A stretch of 64,000 bases of DNA. Source: Limonium bicolor (lineage: Eukaryota; Streptophyta; Magnoliopsida; Caryophyllales; Plumbaginaceae). The stretch spans positions 90,547,627-90,611,626 of the forward strand of contig CM041780.1 in the NCBI GenBank assembly GCA_023374045.1, read 5' to 3'. Made by a program: the position numbers and the translations under genes. The stretch's first letter is position 1. Each line of letters starts with the position of its first letter. The notes beneath the pieces are model-generated. The model saw nothing but the letters and a program-made list of their open reading frames with translations. It was not told where the DNA came from and searched no databases. Shown piece after piece: positions 47,785-60,396 of this stretch.

Positions 47785-50700
47785 TCATCGTTCAATCCAC
47801 AATCCTTCATTGTGGTCGGACCTTCGATATTCAAAATTAGTTACATTATCTACCTCCATCGGCAACCGAATAGGTACATCTGTTTCATCTTCACAGTCGT
47901 ATTCATCCTCATCAACAATATTATCAATCCCAACTATCGATCTTTTACTCTGCATTACAATAGACCATCTGGGATTAGACTGATCACGACAGTAGAATAC
48001 TTGTTTTGCCTTTGATGCAACAATAAAGGGTTCATCAGTAGGAGCCGCTGTCGTTAAATCAACTAGCTTCATACCATGATCCTCCTCACGATATCCCTGT
48101 TTGTTGTCCACCCATTTGCAACGAAATACGCAAGTTTCATAACTAGTGTAATTCAAGACCCAAATATCCTCAATAACACCATAATATTCGTTCTTCAGTG
48201 TATTACGACTTGTTCCTGTGAAAATGTCTTGTGAAGCGATAAGATGCACACCACTGTTCTGGTTTGTCGATTTACAATCTTGACGTGCAGTGTAAAAGAA
48301 AATCCATTTACATCATATCCTTCATAAGACAACACATCGAGATTTGGACCAAGTGCCAACAACTGGATCATTTCATCCACGTTCCTTGAATCTTCATACA
48401 ACACCTTCTGTCTGAACCACTTAACAAATGTTGCATTCTGCTCTTTTTTTAATTTGGCATTACTCATCGTTGGGTGTTTTGTTTTGAGGTAGGCTAGGTG
48501 TGCATCGAAATACGGTTCAACAACTTCAGAATGATTCAACACAACCAGATGTGCCTTGTTCAATGTATCAATATCAACTCTGCATAATTTTTTCCCACAG
48601 GTACCAACCCCTTTAAGCCTGCCATCATGTCTTGCTTTCGGTAATCCAATAACATCAACACCGTCTAAGTAGTGAGTGCAGAAGTCAACTACTTCCTCTG
48701 TTACTGTCCCTTCAATTATGCTTCCCTCTGGACGCCGACGGTTTTTCATTTTCTTTTTCAGTATACCCATATATCTCTCAAACGGATACATGTATCGAAG
48801 GTATAACGGACCACAATGTTTGATCTCTCTAACAAGATGAACAAGTAGATGCACCATAATATCAAAAAACGAAGGAGGAAAATACATTTCCAACTGACAC
48901 ATGGTGATCACAAGGTCATTCTGTAGTTTATCCAGCGTCTCCACATCAAGCACTTTACACGAAATTCCTTTGAAGAAAACACATAAATTTGTAATAGTTT
49001 TCCTGACATCAGCTGGAAGGATTCCACGGAGAGCAACCGGAAGTAAGTGCTGCATCAGCACATGATAGTCGTGAGACTTCATCCCTACCAATTTAAGATC
49101 AGACATTGATACCAAACTTGATATGTTCGATGAGTAACCGGATGGCACTTTAATATGACGAAGAGAACTACAAAAACTTATTTTCTCTTCTTTGGATAAT
49201 GTATGACAAGCGGGAGGCAAGAATGTTCTTTTCCCTCTTTGTTGTGGCGCGAGTTCTTCTCGTATACCCAATTCAACCAGATCTTTTCTACCCTTTAAAT
49301 GGTCTTTTGTCTTTCCTTTCACGTTTAGTAGTGTCGCAGATACACTTTCACCAATGTTTTTCTCCACGTGCATAGCATCAATGCAATGTCTCACCTCTAA
49401 ATGTTGCCAATATTCAAGTTCCCAAAATATTGATTTTTTCTTCCAGATGCTCTTTTCAGTGGCTTTAATTGGTGGACCGAAGTTGTTCACAACATTCTTC
49501 AACTGATTGTAAGTCTCAGCAGCAGATAGTGGTGGTCGAGCGACTGCATGATCCGTTTTTCCATCAAACTCTTTTGTCATCTTACGGTATTTGTGCCCTT
49601 TAGGAGGAATTTCCGATGGCCCATGTACACATTTTTTCCACTGTGTTTTAACCGTATACTGCAAGTTCTATCTCCACATATAGGGCACGCTAGAGCTCCT
49701 TTAATTGTGTATCCCGAGAGGTTACCGTATGCAGGGAAATCATTGATCGTACAAAACAACATAGCCCGGAGCGTGAAGTTTTCCATACCATATGAATCAT
49801 ACACCGTCGCACCTTCATTCCACAACAATTTTAAATCGTCAATAAGTGGTTGCAAAAACACATCAATTTTGTTTCCCGGTTGTTTTGGACCCGATATCAA
49901 CAGAGAGAGGAGAATATGTCTGGGTTTCATACACAACCATGGCGGCAGATTGTATATTGTCAATAAAACAGGCCAAGTACTGTGTATACTGCTCAAAGTG
50001 CCATAAGGGTTCATCCCATCAGTGCATAAACCAAGTCTTAAGTTCCTTGGGTCTGTACCGAATTGAGGGTATATTCTGTCAATGTTTCTCCATTGTGGTG
50101 AATCGGCTGGATGTCTCAATTTACCATCATCCTTTCTATGGGTAGCATGCCATCGGAGGTTCTCAGCATCTTTCTGAACTGCAAACAAACGTTTGAATCG
50201 GGGAATTATCGGTAGATACCACAACACCTTCGCAGGAGAGCCCACTTTAGTGCTTATGTGGTTTCTGTCACCCTTTTTTACATAGCGTGATTCCCCACAT
50301 TCAGAGCAATGGTCATCCAACTCATTCTCCTTCCAATACAACATACACCCATTTGGACAAGCATGTATTTTTTTATATTCCATACCCATCGGACACATTA
50401 ACTTCTTTGCCTCATAAGTTGTTGTGGGTATCACATTGTCCTTTGGTAGTACATCTTCAGCAGTTGTAAAAGATCTGTAAAACTGACATCACTCCATCCA
50501 TGTCTCGCCTTCAGATTGAATAGTTTTAGGACAACGCTCAATTTGTTTTGTGTTTGCGTTTCACATCCACTGTACAACGGTTCCTTTGATGCTTGCATCA
50601 GATTTTCGAATGATTTGGGTTTGTTGGAAAAATGTTGTTCAACATCTTCCATCATTGCATTAAGGTCCTCCTGATCATCTGAATCACTACCTAGTGAATC

Positions 50701-51069
50701 ATCTTGAGTATCCCCAAAATCGTGTGAAGCATCCATTTCTGATTGTTCTGCAACGACGTTATCAGCACATTCAAACACTTGTACTGAATGTTGACCATGC
50801 AGTATTGTTATGGCTTCATAATCATCTGTAAACCCTCTGCGAATCAGATGATCCTTAATCTTGTCCACACCTCGGTATTTGAAGTCGTTCTTGCAATCGA
50901 CACAAGGACATCGAATATATCCCTTATCCCTTGGTTTAAGATTGTCAACAAGGACTTTGCAAAATTTATTGACCCCTTCTAGGTACTTGATGTCCAATCT
51001 GTCACTGTACATCACTGAGCGCTCCATCTCCTTTTTCAACACACACCAGATGTCGTGAACTCGTTCCAT
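47785..51069 (-). CDS. CACTA TNP2-type transposase (TNPD-like), frameshifted
   Basis: The catalytic transposase of the element. In order: a transposase-associated N-terminal domain (MYSDRL, then CPCVDCKN near 50900), the Transposase_21/TNP2 core (YEAKKLMCPMGMEYKKIHAC, LGLCTDGMNPYG, ALACPICGD), a DUF4218-like part (MKSHDYHVLMQHLLPVALRG) and a DUF4216-like part (EYYGVIEDIWVLNY). The start may be 51069 or the ATG at 51027, which precedes the usual ERSVMYSDRL. Three single-base deletions, near 50455, 49605 and 48295, break the frame, yet homology resumes at once in the next frame on each occasion. The gap to the next gene is only about 118 bp, and a pyrimidine tract with CAG lies at about 47670, consistent with alternative splicing of one transcript as in En/Spm. 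Confidence 0.9.
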
Positions 51070-51417
51070 TGATCTCCTCTTTTTTTATTTACAGATTTAA
51101 CAACCTAAACCTATCCAATCACCTTCGATCTCACCTAGGAACAAGTTAATAATATACAGTAGTTCAGTGATAATTTCGGCAGCATTACCCTACAGTTCTC
51201 CTAGTGTAGATATATATATAATATAGATATATATATATGAATCGTTTCAATTCACATATTATATGTACACTAGAAGAACACTAGGGTAATGCTGCTGAAA
51301 TTATCACTGAACTACTGTAATTATTAACTGTTCCTAGGTGAGATCGAAGGTGATTAGATAGGTTTAGGTTGTTAAATCTGTAAATAAAAAAAGAGGAGAT
51401 CAATGGAACGAGTTCAC
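51055..51417. repeat. Large palindrome at the 5' end of the transposase gene
   Basis: Two arms of about 160 bp (51055 to about 51214, and about 51258 to 51417) are near-perfect reverse complements around an AT-rich spacer. The left arm begins with GTGAACTCGTTCCATTGATC, which includes the transposase start region; the right arm ends with its complement. Differences are a few substitutions near the centre. Confidence 0.92.
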
Positions 51418-53429
51418 AACCTAGATGGTGAGATCAAGGTCATTGGACAGTCCAACAGGGACTATCTAAGACATACATCTATCAGGTAAATCTCAGACAG
51501 GTAATTCTATGTTTGAATTGATTTTCCATTGTTTATAGAAAAAACAAAAATAATTGAAACATTTTAAATACCAACCTGATGAGTACTGGATGGTCAGCTA
51601 GCACGACAACACAGAAGAATGAGAAGTAAGGCAAATGCTCTTGCGCGTAGTATATAACACCTATTCAATGAAATTAGAATAGGTTTTTTAATTTATAAAA
51701 ACTTGATAATTGAACATATAAACACAACGAACATAGCTTAAATCTGGAAAAATTTGGCATGACTTTGCGTATTTTTAGACATCCACATTTTTTTAAGGCA
51801 GAAACAAACATAGCAGCAACATTAACTCTCAGCAAACCATACGAATTATTATCAGACAGACAAGTATGCATATAGTAAATGTATATATATCAATGAACAA
51901 AAACATCCACCCCATTTCAACCCCATTCATCACATTTAAACCACACTAGGCAAACTATATATTCTAATGATTGCAGAAACAAGTGAATTTAGTATAACGT
52001 CTATTTATGACATATATATTATATATATATATATAATAATCTATATATTACATTTATATTAGTATTTGTTTCTAAAATATAATCAGAATGCAAAGTGGTT
52101 TTACCGTGGTTCTGATCAGGCAAATCGGGTGGCAGAGGTTGACAGCAGCAGATAGTGCGACAAGTAGACAATCCGATGGTGTAGTGAATACAATCAAATT
52201 AAGGTTTTAATTTGAAAAAAATAGATTGAACAAATAAACAAACAGAGATATTTTGAAATAAACCATGTTATTGAAACATTTTAAAAAACTAACCTAATGT
52301 GAGTAAGGAGGATCAAGTCACAATGGGAAGGAAGGGGATTGTTCAACCGTCTGAAAGTAGAAACACCTATTCATAAAATTAAAATAAGGTTAATTCTGGA
52401 AAAAAATTTGGCATGACCTTGCGTATTTTTATATACTCCACATTTTTAAGGCAGAGAAACAAACTAGTAGCAACATCAGAAAGACATACTACTGAAAACC
52501 ATTTCTTTTCCCCTGCATAAACAAACATTTAAGAGAAATGTAGAGAATTGTTCATTATTCTTTATTCCTTCTTGCTTCCATTTGTTTTATGTGCAAACAA
52601 CATAGTCCACCATAGCTATCATCAGACACCATTGGGAAATCAAAGCATTCAACCGGAGAGAATTCGATAGTCAAACAATTGCATATATATACACCCATAC
52701 GTTAAAAAAAAACGAAGATAGTAGCTTGGTTAGGCGTTTGGTGTTACCTTGGGCGTGGTGCGCTGAGTCGAGACGTAGGTTATTATCAAGGGTTGAAGCA
52801 CGATAAACAAGAATAGAAAAAGACAACAGTAATTAGATTAATCCTATGGAAGCAACAAGAGAAAGGCCTTGTGATTGCAAAATGGTGTGCTAACTTGCTT
52901 CTTCAACCTCATTCTAAGAGCTTGATAAAAATAAAAACTTCGAAGTTTTAACTCTTTAGATTTCTACAAGAATCCGGCTGTTGTGACGTCAATAATATGA
53001 CAGTCATATTTATAACTGATCCAGCTAATAAAAGAAACAAGAATCCTAGAGATTATTTAGTCTACAGTGGAATCGCCCAGCACATCAAAAGCCTGATGTT
53101 GAATGTTACATGGGCTCGGTTTATGGAAACAAACAAATAAATAGAAAAATACCAAGTGTACTGTAGTTGTTAATCTTTGGGTTTACTATATAAGAATGAG
53201 AGCCAAGCATTGCAAACAAGAAATAGGAATTGAATCCTAACATATCAGCTTATATCTGCACCAGTGGATAGCAGGAGTGAGTTTCATTTCTTTTTGTCAA
53301 TATTACGTCGATAAATGAAATAATTCCTGAATTCCACACATCAATTCCTTGATCAATGCATAAAACAAGAAAGTATATAATAAGATATCAAAAAAGGAAA
53401 TATTACCAGAATTCAAGACATATCAAACA
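51418..53429. other. CACTA interior, non-coding 5' region
   Basis: AT-rich DNA between the palindrome and the GC-rich leader. There are no convincing coding frames. Some splice-like sites are present, for example CCCAAGGTAACACC on the minus strand near 52745, so it may hold leader introns of the transposase transcript. Confidence 0.45.
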
Positions 53430-53840
53430 CCATTTTTGGTTGGTAGGTGGCATATTGGCTTGAGTGATGGATGGTGTGGAGATGTGCGAGGATGTGGGGC
53501 AGGGCGATGGAATATGTCGAATGGATGTTGGTGGGTGACTGTTGATGGTGTTAATCGTTGGGTAAGGAGCAGCAGGTGGTCGTGGATTTCTCGGTCTTCA
53601 GGCGAGGGGGTGGTGAGGCGGCCGAGAAGATGGCGACGCGGGCAGAGGACCAGAGGACGGACACAACAGTCGACGGCGGAGGAGGACGGGCACAAGCTCG
53701 ACGGGCCGGAGGAGGAGGAGGACGGGCACAAGCTCGACGGCGACAGGGAGACGGGGTGGTGGAAAAATCGTCGAGAAATCGCCAGGGGAAAACCAGAGAG
53801 CGGGGAGGAGGAAGAAGAAAGGAAAGGTCGGGTTTTTAAT
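53430..53840 (-). promoter_or_regulatory. GC-rich leader/promoter region of the CACTA genes
   Basis: GC-rich island beside the right subterminal repeats. On the minus strand it reads as a pyrimidine-rich leader (CTTTCTTCTTCCTCCTCCCC). It contains a doubled unit with GTCGAGCTTGTGCCCGTCCT. A 102-residue S/P-rich frame is open here (53731-53423), but its composition suggests leader sequence rather than protein. Confidence 0.4.
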
Positions 53841-54190
53841 TAAACGACTTTTAAACGACGGTTAATCAAGAAACCGTCGTTAAAGACCTATGTGACTGGA
53901 CCAATAAACGACAGTTTTTCAAAAATCATGGTTTATAATACTTTCGGTAAATCTTTAAACGACGGTTGCAAACGAACCGTGGTTTATAAACACTTTATAC
54001 GACGGTTAGTGCGGAACCGTCGTTTTATCTTCAAGGCGGACGAACTATATATGACGGTTATATGGAGAACCGTCATTTATGTAATGAGGCGTGCACTATA
54101 TATGACGGTTTTCTTAATAACCGTGGTTTAAAAGATTTAAACGACGGTTAAAGATTTAACCATGGTTTAAAGTGCGTCATTTAAAATCTT
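53840..54190. repeat. CACTA subterminal repeat array, right end
   Basis: Facing pairs of AAACGACGGTT and AACCGTCGTTTA and similar words, mirroring the left end. Spacer words inside each hairpin differ between units. Confidence 0.88.
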
Positions 54191-54203
54191 TTTTCTACTA
54201 GTG

Positions 54204-56000
54204 AGTTCTCCCATAGCCAAAGTTATTCGGACCTAGTGGACCAATTTCAAGCAGAGACTTTGATGTGTGAAGACCATTCCAAGCCTATTATTTTTGAAGT
54301 TGAAGAGGAGTCTGATGAAGAGGTTGAATGACATTTATAAGAGTTATATTGCCCTCCCTCCTTAATCTCGACTCAACTCGACTATCCAGTGATTGAGAAT
54401 ATTTTGTCTGAGTTGATCTGCAAGCTAGTAAAGGATGGTTCCATTGAGCCTCACCAACTAGGAGAGGATATTAACATCCTCGAATCTAAAGAGGGAACAC
54501 TGCTACCACCAAGTCCTCAACAACTTCCACCTTATCTTTAGAAGCCTTAACAGCAGGAGGAGGACACTTATGTCCTCGAATTCAAGGAAGAAAGACAATC
54601 ATCACCTGGTCTCCTATTAGAAATACGTTACTGGCAATACCTCCACAAACATCAGATTTTGTGGAGTATTTATATTCCCAATTTATTTTCTTAGGTGACG
54701 TTTTGCTTTGATCCAGGGGGACTAGTTATGATTGTTGTTCCCTTTGTTTTCCTCGTGAAGCCGTGGCCTACTTTTATTTTTGATCCGGGATAACCAAGCG
54801 GGAGTCTAGCCAAAGACTGTAAACATGAGTAGCTTAGTGGGAGGCAACCCACTGGTTAAATTTATGTTTTATTTTTGTTTTCTGGTTTTATTACTATTTT
54901 TATATGTTTTACCTTTGTTTGGCTGAGATAAAGAATAGGGGCAGAATTTTATACCCTGTCCGGACAGGGGACGAGAGCAGACAGGTCCTTAAATTATGTA
55001 AAATTTTGCTTTTCTCCTCTTTTCTAGATTTAATTTTGTTTTTCTTTTATTTAGAAGTGGCAATGATGATCGTGCTTTTAATGCAACACTCTTCATCATT
55101 TTTGTGGTAGTTGTGAGTGCGTGCAGGTAAAATTATTTTTAAGGTGTTTGATGTTCTCCACGGCTGGACACTTGCTTGGACGCAAGTGTGAGGAAAGCTA
55201 CTACCCCCACTTTTCGAGATTAAGCGTGAGGAAGGGTACCTTCCTTTATCTACGATATCAGGGGAGTCTTAGTTTCTTTATCTTTGATGTTTGTGTTCAG
55301 CCTACAATGCTTTTAATGCTTATTTATTTTATCAGTCCATATTGTCCTGAATGAAATTCTTCACGAGTCTAGCATATTTTGAAAGGTCTTTTCTTGATTT
55401 TTATTTTTGAATAATGAAGACATTGCTCCTCTCAAGTGTGGGGAAGTAGAGACCTTTCCCTGAAAATGCCAGCTGCACTTAAATGTCACACTTGTTTTTG
55501 TTTGTTCTATTGCTTTTAAAGAATTGTTTCTTTTAAGTATCAATAAATATTGAATCTCTAGGTGAAGACTTTTGTTGAGGTTTTTGAAAATGAGTCTGAT
55601 GACCACCTCAAGAATCTTTCTGCTTTTGGTTGTTTGTATGTATTGTTTACTCAAATTATATTTGTTTTCACTGAAATTTGATGGTTTTGCTGATTATGAA
55701 AACTGAACTAGGCTAGCTTGGGACTCTGGAAATGATAAGAAAGTTTGATATGAAAAGGATAAGACAAAATGCTCCACTGATCTGAATTAAAATTTCTGAA
55801 CCTAAACAGGCCTCTTCATTCGGTTACTAAGTCCTCGGGGTGCCTTAACACCTATCTACCTAAGGTCTCGGGATCTGGGATAGTTGACCCAAAGCCGTTA
55901 CAGGGATGAAGAGAAAAGTCTGAGGGATGAACTGAATGCGCAAATGAAAGAATAAAATGTTAGAGAAGAACAAAAATATGGAAAGTTAAACATTTATGTC
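54204..56000 (+). pseudogene. Decayed Athila-like retroelement, continuation
   Basis: Continues the 43232-43623 fragment after the CACTA insertion. Decayed coding pieces such as EVEEESDEEVE and a K/E/P-rich stretch are followed by GTGGGAGGCAACCCAC (54839) and CTCAAGTGTGGGGAAGTAG (55433), phrases I associate with the region between gag-pol and the downstream open frame of Athila-type elements. The GTTACAGGGATGAAGAG block near 55897 fits the same setting. I find no intact frame, primer site or LTR border. Confidence 0.45.
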
Positions 56001-57046
56001 ATTTCACCTATTTTGATCATGAGTATGTGGTGTTGAAAGGGAAAAGTCATGCAACATTTAATCAAGCAAAATTACTGGAAAACAACCCAAATAGATTCAA
56101 ATTAAAACAACCATAACTCTTAAAAAACACTCCTACCTCATATCTAGCCTACGTTTGGTCACTTTTCCCACTTTTTGACAATGTTATAAATTTTTTATCC
56201 CAAAAGAGTACCAAAGCGCAAACGAGGCTAAAGAAAATTGTTTGAAATCTCATTCATTTCAACGAAAGACCTAGATATCAAACTTTCTTCGTAGCGATCA
56301 AATTATTTTTCCTTTTAATTCATTGAGAAATAAATAAGGCATGTTTAAAACTTTCACATGTTCTCCTTGTTTTCACTCCTATATTGGATTAAATAAAAAG
56401 AAAAAGTTAAGAAAAGAAAGATAACAAATCGGTTAGAAGAACAAAAAAAAGGAGAAATTTTGTTTAAAAAAAATAGAGAATCTTTATACAAATCAGTTCA
56501 AACATCTAAATCCAAATACATTAAATACAAATAAAGAAAATATCCAAATTTACCTCAAAAACAAAATCTAAACAAGTTGACAAATACGACAACTAGGTAA
56601 TATCAAAGATTAAAAAAAAATCTATCAAATTCACTATAAAAGACTCATAAAACCTTATAACCTGATGAAGGGATACATGACACGGAGAAGACGATCATCA
56701 TAAGTTTGAAGTAAGTTAGAGAATAAAAAATTGGCAGTATTAATATAATTGATATTGAGGGTCAAATAGGGTCCATGACATTAACTCCCAAACATACGAA
56801 ATGTCATCTTCAACCATTATTTTTAGAGATTTTTATAAAGTCAACAACCACATAACAATCGAAGCTGAATTATGAAAGGCGTGTAAAAGCTTGTAAAGTC
56901 CATACGTGCCATGGGCGAAGGGGTTTAAGTTAGGGCACCGTTTGATGATCGGCGACAGATAGCCACTAGTTGTTGGTTTTATAGTCTAGTCTCAATCTTC
57001 TTTCTTTTATTTTAATTATTTTGGTAATTGATAGTTAGACTTAGAT
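56001..57046. other. AT-rich sequence, no feature seen
   Basis: A-rich DNA without coding signal or clear repeats. It may be a further part of the Athila-like remnant. Confidence 0.4.
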
Positions 57047-57053
57047 CGGAATT

Positions 57054-57535
57054 TTTTTAAATCAAACAGAACTATATATTATGAACAAAAGTTCAGTACA
57101 AAGTCAGGAAAGTCAGACGTTTTCCAACAACTTGCGATTTTCTAGCTACTGAAGCTAGGTTGTGAGCCACTAAATTAGACGTTCGAGGAATGTAAAACCA
57201 TGTGACATCTTGAAACTAGCATAGCTCAGCTAGAACAGAATCAAGAATAACTGTTGATTCAGGGAGTAACGAGCTTGGAGCTGAACCAGTGAGGTATCGA
57301 ATCATTAGCTGACTATCTGCCAAGATGCGGAGGTGGGAATGACCTTCAGAGTGGGCATGTCGAATTGCAAATTGCAAAGCCAGACACTCGACAGTCGAAG
57401 GGAGGAGGTCAGCCACAAAACCATGAACACCTGCAGAAAGATGAATATTATGACGAGCAACCATAAAGCCTAAGCCCAGGTGCTTATGGGTGTCCAAACT
57501 GCCATCAACTGAAATTTCAACATATTGATATCAAA
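57054..57535 (-). mobile_element. 5'-truncated LINE fragment with RNase H end
   Basis: A poly(A) tail (T run at 57052-57058) and a flanking 7-bp duplication CGGAATT (57047-57053 and 57536-57542) mark a truncated LINE insertion. The minus strand encodes an RNase H-like end: SVDGSLDTHKHLG, ECLALQFAIRHA and LADSQLMIRYL. An in-frame TAG follows at about 57216, beyond which VTWFYIPRTSNLVAHNLASV still fits the family. Different from the LINE at 32120-40174. Confidence 0.85.
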
Positions 57536-57571
57536 CGGAATTAAGTTACAATTTGCATATAATAATAGAAT

Positions 57572-58731
57572 CAGACCGTCTTAGCTACAGCCTATTGTAG
57601 CCAACTGTAGCTACATCCTGCGCGCGCCACTTTTTTTTTTTTTTGGCACCCCAGCGCGCCTGTTTTTTTTCTTTTTTAAAAAAGTTTTTTTTTCCTTTTT
57701 TATCACAAAACCTTTAAATTATTGTAACTTTTAATATAAGTCTAAAAAGAAAAAAAATTATATCATTGTTCACCTAAATTCAAAGCTTCAAAACAAGATC
57801 AGTCATTGATATATTTTGACAACTTTAAAAAAAATATTTTTACATGTATAGTGCACAAAACGTAAAAGAAAACTTGTACAGATGGTCATACAAACATGTA
57901 CAAATGTTCACTAAAACATGTACATCCTCACGTAAAAACATGTACATCCTCGCATTAAAAACATATAGATAGTCATATAAACCTGTACGAATCATTAAAT
58001 ATGTACATCGTTAGATTAAAACCTGTACATATAAGGAAGAACACTTGTACAGACAGTCATACAAACATGTACAGATGTTCATTAAAACATATACATTCTC
58101 ATAATTGAACATGTACATCGTCACATTAAAACATGTACATTCTTACATTAAAATATGTACATTCTCACATTAAAGTATAGAACGGTTTCCAAATAGATTA
58201 CCCTACCCCCAAACACCCCAAAACCCACCCTAGGATAGCTAAAAACGTCGAAGGCATTTTTAGGGTTTGCAGTGGCGGGTTTAGGGTCTAACGACCCTAA
58301 ACCAGCTACCACAAACCCTAAAAACCTGTCGAGTTAGTTGCTACAATATAAAGTATGAAACAAATTTCAAAATAGATACCCTACCCCCAAAAACCCTAAA
58401 ACCTATAGTATAGCTAAAAAACGTCGAAGAAGCGGGTTTGCATACCAAACCCTAAAAAACCTGTCGAGTCAGTGTCACATATACATATAAAAATATTTTT
58501 TTAAAAGTTGTCAAAATATATCCATGAGTGGTCTTGTTTGAAGAGCTTGTTTATATGCAATGATAATGTTTTTTATTTGGATCTATATATTAAAATTACA
58601 ATAATTTAAAGATTTTGAGATAAAAAAGAAAAAAAATCATAAAAAACACCGACGTGCCCCCGAAAAAGGAAAAAAAAGGGAGAACGAACGAGCACGGATG
58701 TTTAGCTACATCTAACTGTAGAGTGTTCGCT
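57572..58731. mobile_element. Mutator-like non-autonomous element, 1160 bp
   Basis: Flanked by a 9-bp duplication TAATAGAAT (57563-57571 and 58732-58740), as in Mutator-like elements. Long imperfect inverted arms of roughly 250 bp can be followed: AAAGAAAAAAAATTATATCA and TATATTTTGACAACTTTAAA on the left have complements near 58610 and 58500 on the right. The outermost bases match less well. The middle holds a minisatellite of ACATGTACAT units and a CCCTAAA-rich part. No transposase. Confidence 0.75.
57870..58170. repeat. ACATGTACA-containing minisatellite
   Basis: About a dozen loosely spaced copies of AACATGTACATC(CTCAC) and AACTTGTACAGA(T/C)(G/A)GTCATAC, with unit lengths near 20-25 bp. 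It lies inside the Mutator-like element. Confidence 0.7.
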
Positions 58732-58740
58732 TAATAGAAT

Positions 58741-60396
58741 TATGATAACTTATTTCTCACATTTTGCTACGGTGTATGTGAGTCGGACGATACAGCGGGT
58801 AATAATGATATCATTTGAAAGAAAAAATGTTTAGTAGTGACAATTTGAAAGTTTTTTTTTTTTAAAAAAAAAAACCCCCACATAGAAGGCGTACACTCCT
58901 TCCGACAAAATATTATTATTAATAATATGGAATAAAAGTTTACTGATTAGGTGTCGATATAAAAGTGAATAAAAGGTTTCGTAATGCATATCCTCGATGG
59001 TCAAGATTGTCCCTAGTGTTCTAATGATTTGAGCTTGAATCAATCATTCACATAAATGCATTTGTTTATTAGTCACGGGAGCTAGCACAATATACAGGAT
59101 TGATTTCATGTTTTTTTTATTAGTATGGTTTCGTGTTTGTTTAAAAAATTATATTGGGTTCAATCAAATAGTATAATTGTTTGATAGATTAAAATAAAAG
59201 AGAAATGATAAGACAGATACTGGCTCTCAAGCAGACGCATTATTTTGTAGAATGAATTGATATAATTAACAATTCTTTTTCCAATTCAAGAATTTTCTTA
59301 AACGAAACGTTAATTACCTTCAACTTGAAATTGCATTACTATTTCTCTTTAGTAATTGTTGAAGCATTTTGGTCATGAATCTAGGGATTCCCATAAAAGG
59401 CCATATTATATTAATCATATTACACTTTTAGAAAGTAAACATTAAACTAACATCAACAATAGTAATACACAGCGCCGCGGTGGGTGGGTGAACTTTCTTT
59501 GTCACTCTCACTCACCGTATTTTCACTCCACTTAGCTGTCACTTTTCTTCGCACCTCCTTCGTTCGTTCCTTACCCCGGGTAGCCTATATAGCCCAGCAG
59601 CCTCCATAGATGTAGTTTCTTGTCGTCTCTTTGTCCAAACCAATCAATCCACGTTCATACACATGCTCCGGTCCGGTCTTTTTAAAACGGTAACGTTTCA
59701 ACAGTTCTTGTCCTATATGCTCGTCGTTTAGGATAGTCAGTGGCAGCCAGCCAGTAAATACTGAAGAAAGTCGGGTTAATAATGCTTTTTTCTTCGACAG
59801 CCAAAAGAAGAGCTGGGTAGCATAGCAGCACACGGGAAGTAAGGAAGCTGCCCTTGGAGTTTGAACTAATGTACGACAAATAAATGATAAGCAAAAAAAA
59901 AAAAAACTTACTAGCTTTTTAATATTACAAGAATTGCCACCCGATGTCGACTTCACCTTCTCTCTGGGTTTGGGGAGGTGGGTGGAGCCGTGGAGGTAGC
60001 AGCAGCAGTAGCAATTAGTAAAGAGGTTTTCTTCTCCTCCGCTGGAAAGAGTGTGTGAAAAAGGAGAGAAAAGAAGTGACTGTGGAGGTAAACACACTAC
60101 ACAACTTGTTCCGTTTGCTCATGGTACCAGTGCGTGCTACCTCTTGTTCTCTCCGAATCTCCATTATTCTGCTCAAACTCCCCCTTAAAACTGTTTTTCT
60201 GTGAGATAAACTAAAAACATACTAGTGTAGTGCTCTGGGTTATGGTGGGTTCAGTTCATTCAATTCCAGAAACTCAACCATCTCACTCACTCTCTTCCAC
60301 CGACTTCCATAAATCACTGAAACTTAACTTTCTTCCCGTGGAAACATATTTATTTTCTTATCTCGTTCCGCTTTACTAGATTGCAGCGAAAAAGGT
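58741..60396. other. Unassigned sequence, possible host promoter region
   Basis: Holds no gene I recognise. 59440-60396 is less AT-rich, with CT-rich plus-strand stretches (TCTCACTCACTCTCTTCCACC near 60281) and a TATA-like CCTATATAGCC (59585), resembling the leader of a plant gene. A 170-residue frame is open on the minus strand (60097-59585), with the tail ELLKRYRFKKTGPEHVYERG, but it matches no family known to me. The region ends at a gap, so any gene would be cut. Confidence 0.3.

Larger units (their letters stand above)
43624..54203 (-). mobile_element. CACTA (En/Spm) transposon, 10.6 kb
   Basis: Terminal inverted repeats are CACTAGTGCAGAAAA (left) and CACTAGTAGAAAA (right, complement), flanked by the 3-bp duplication AGT (43621-43623 and 54204-54206). 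Both ends have subterminal arrays of short inverted repeats. Two genes lie on the minus strand: a TNP2-type transposase (51069-47785) and a TNPA-like, Ulp1-containing gene (47666-44301). The 5' end is to the right, where a GC-rich leader lies at 53430-53830. It is inserted in an Athila-like remnant. Apart from one-base indels it appears structurally complete. Confidence 0.95.

Noticed and set aside
58200..58460. CCCTAAA words suggesting interstitial telomere repeats
   Set aside because: The words are scattered, not in tandem, and lie within a Mutator-like element.
60240..60396. Start of a host gene running into the third gap
   Set aside because: The CT-rich sequence is compatible with a leader but no coding exon is visible before the N run.
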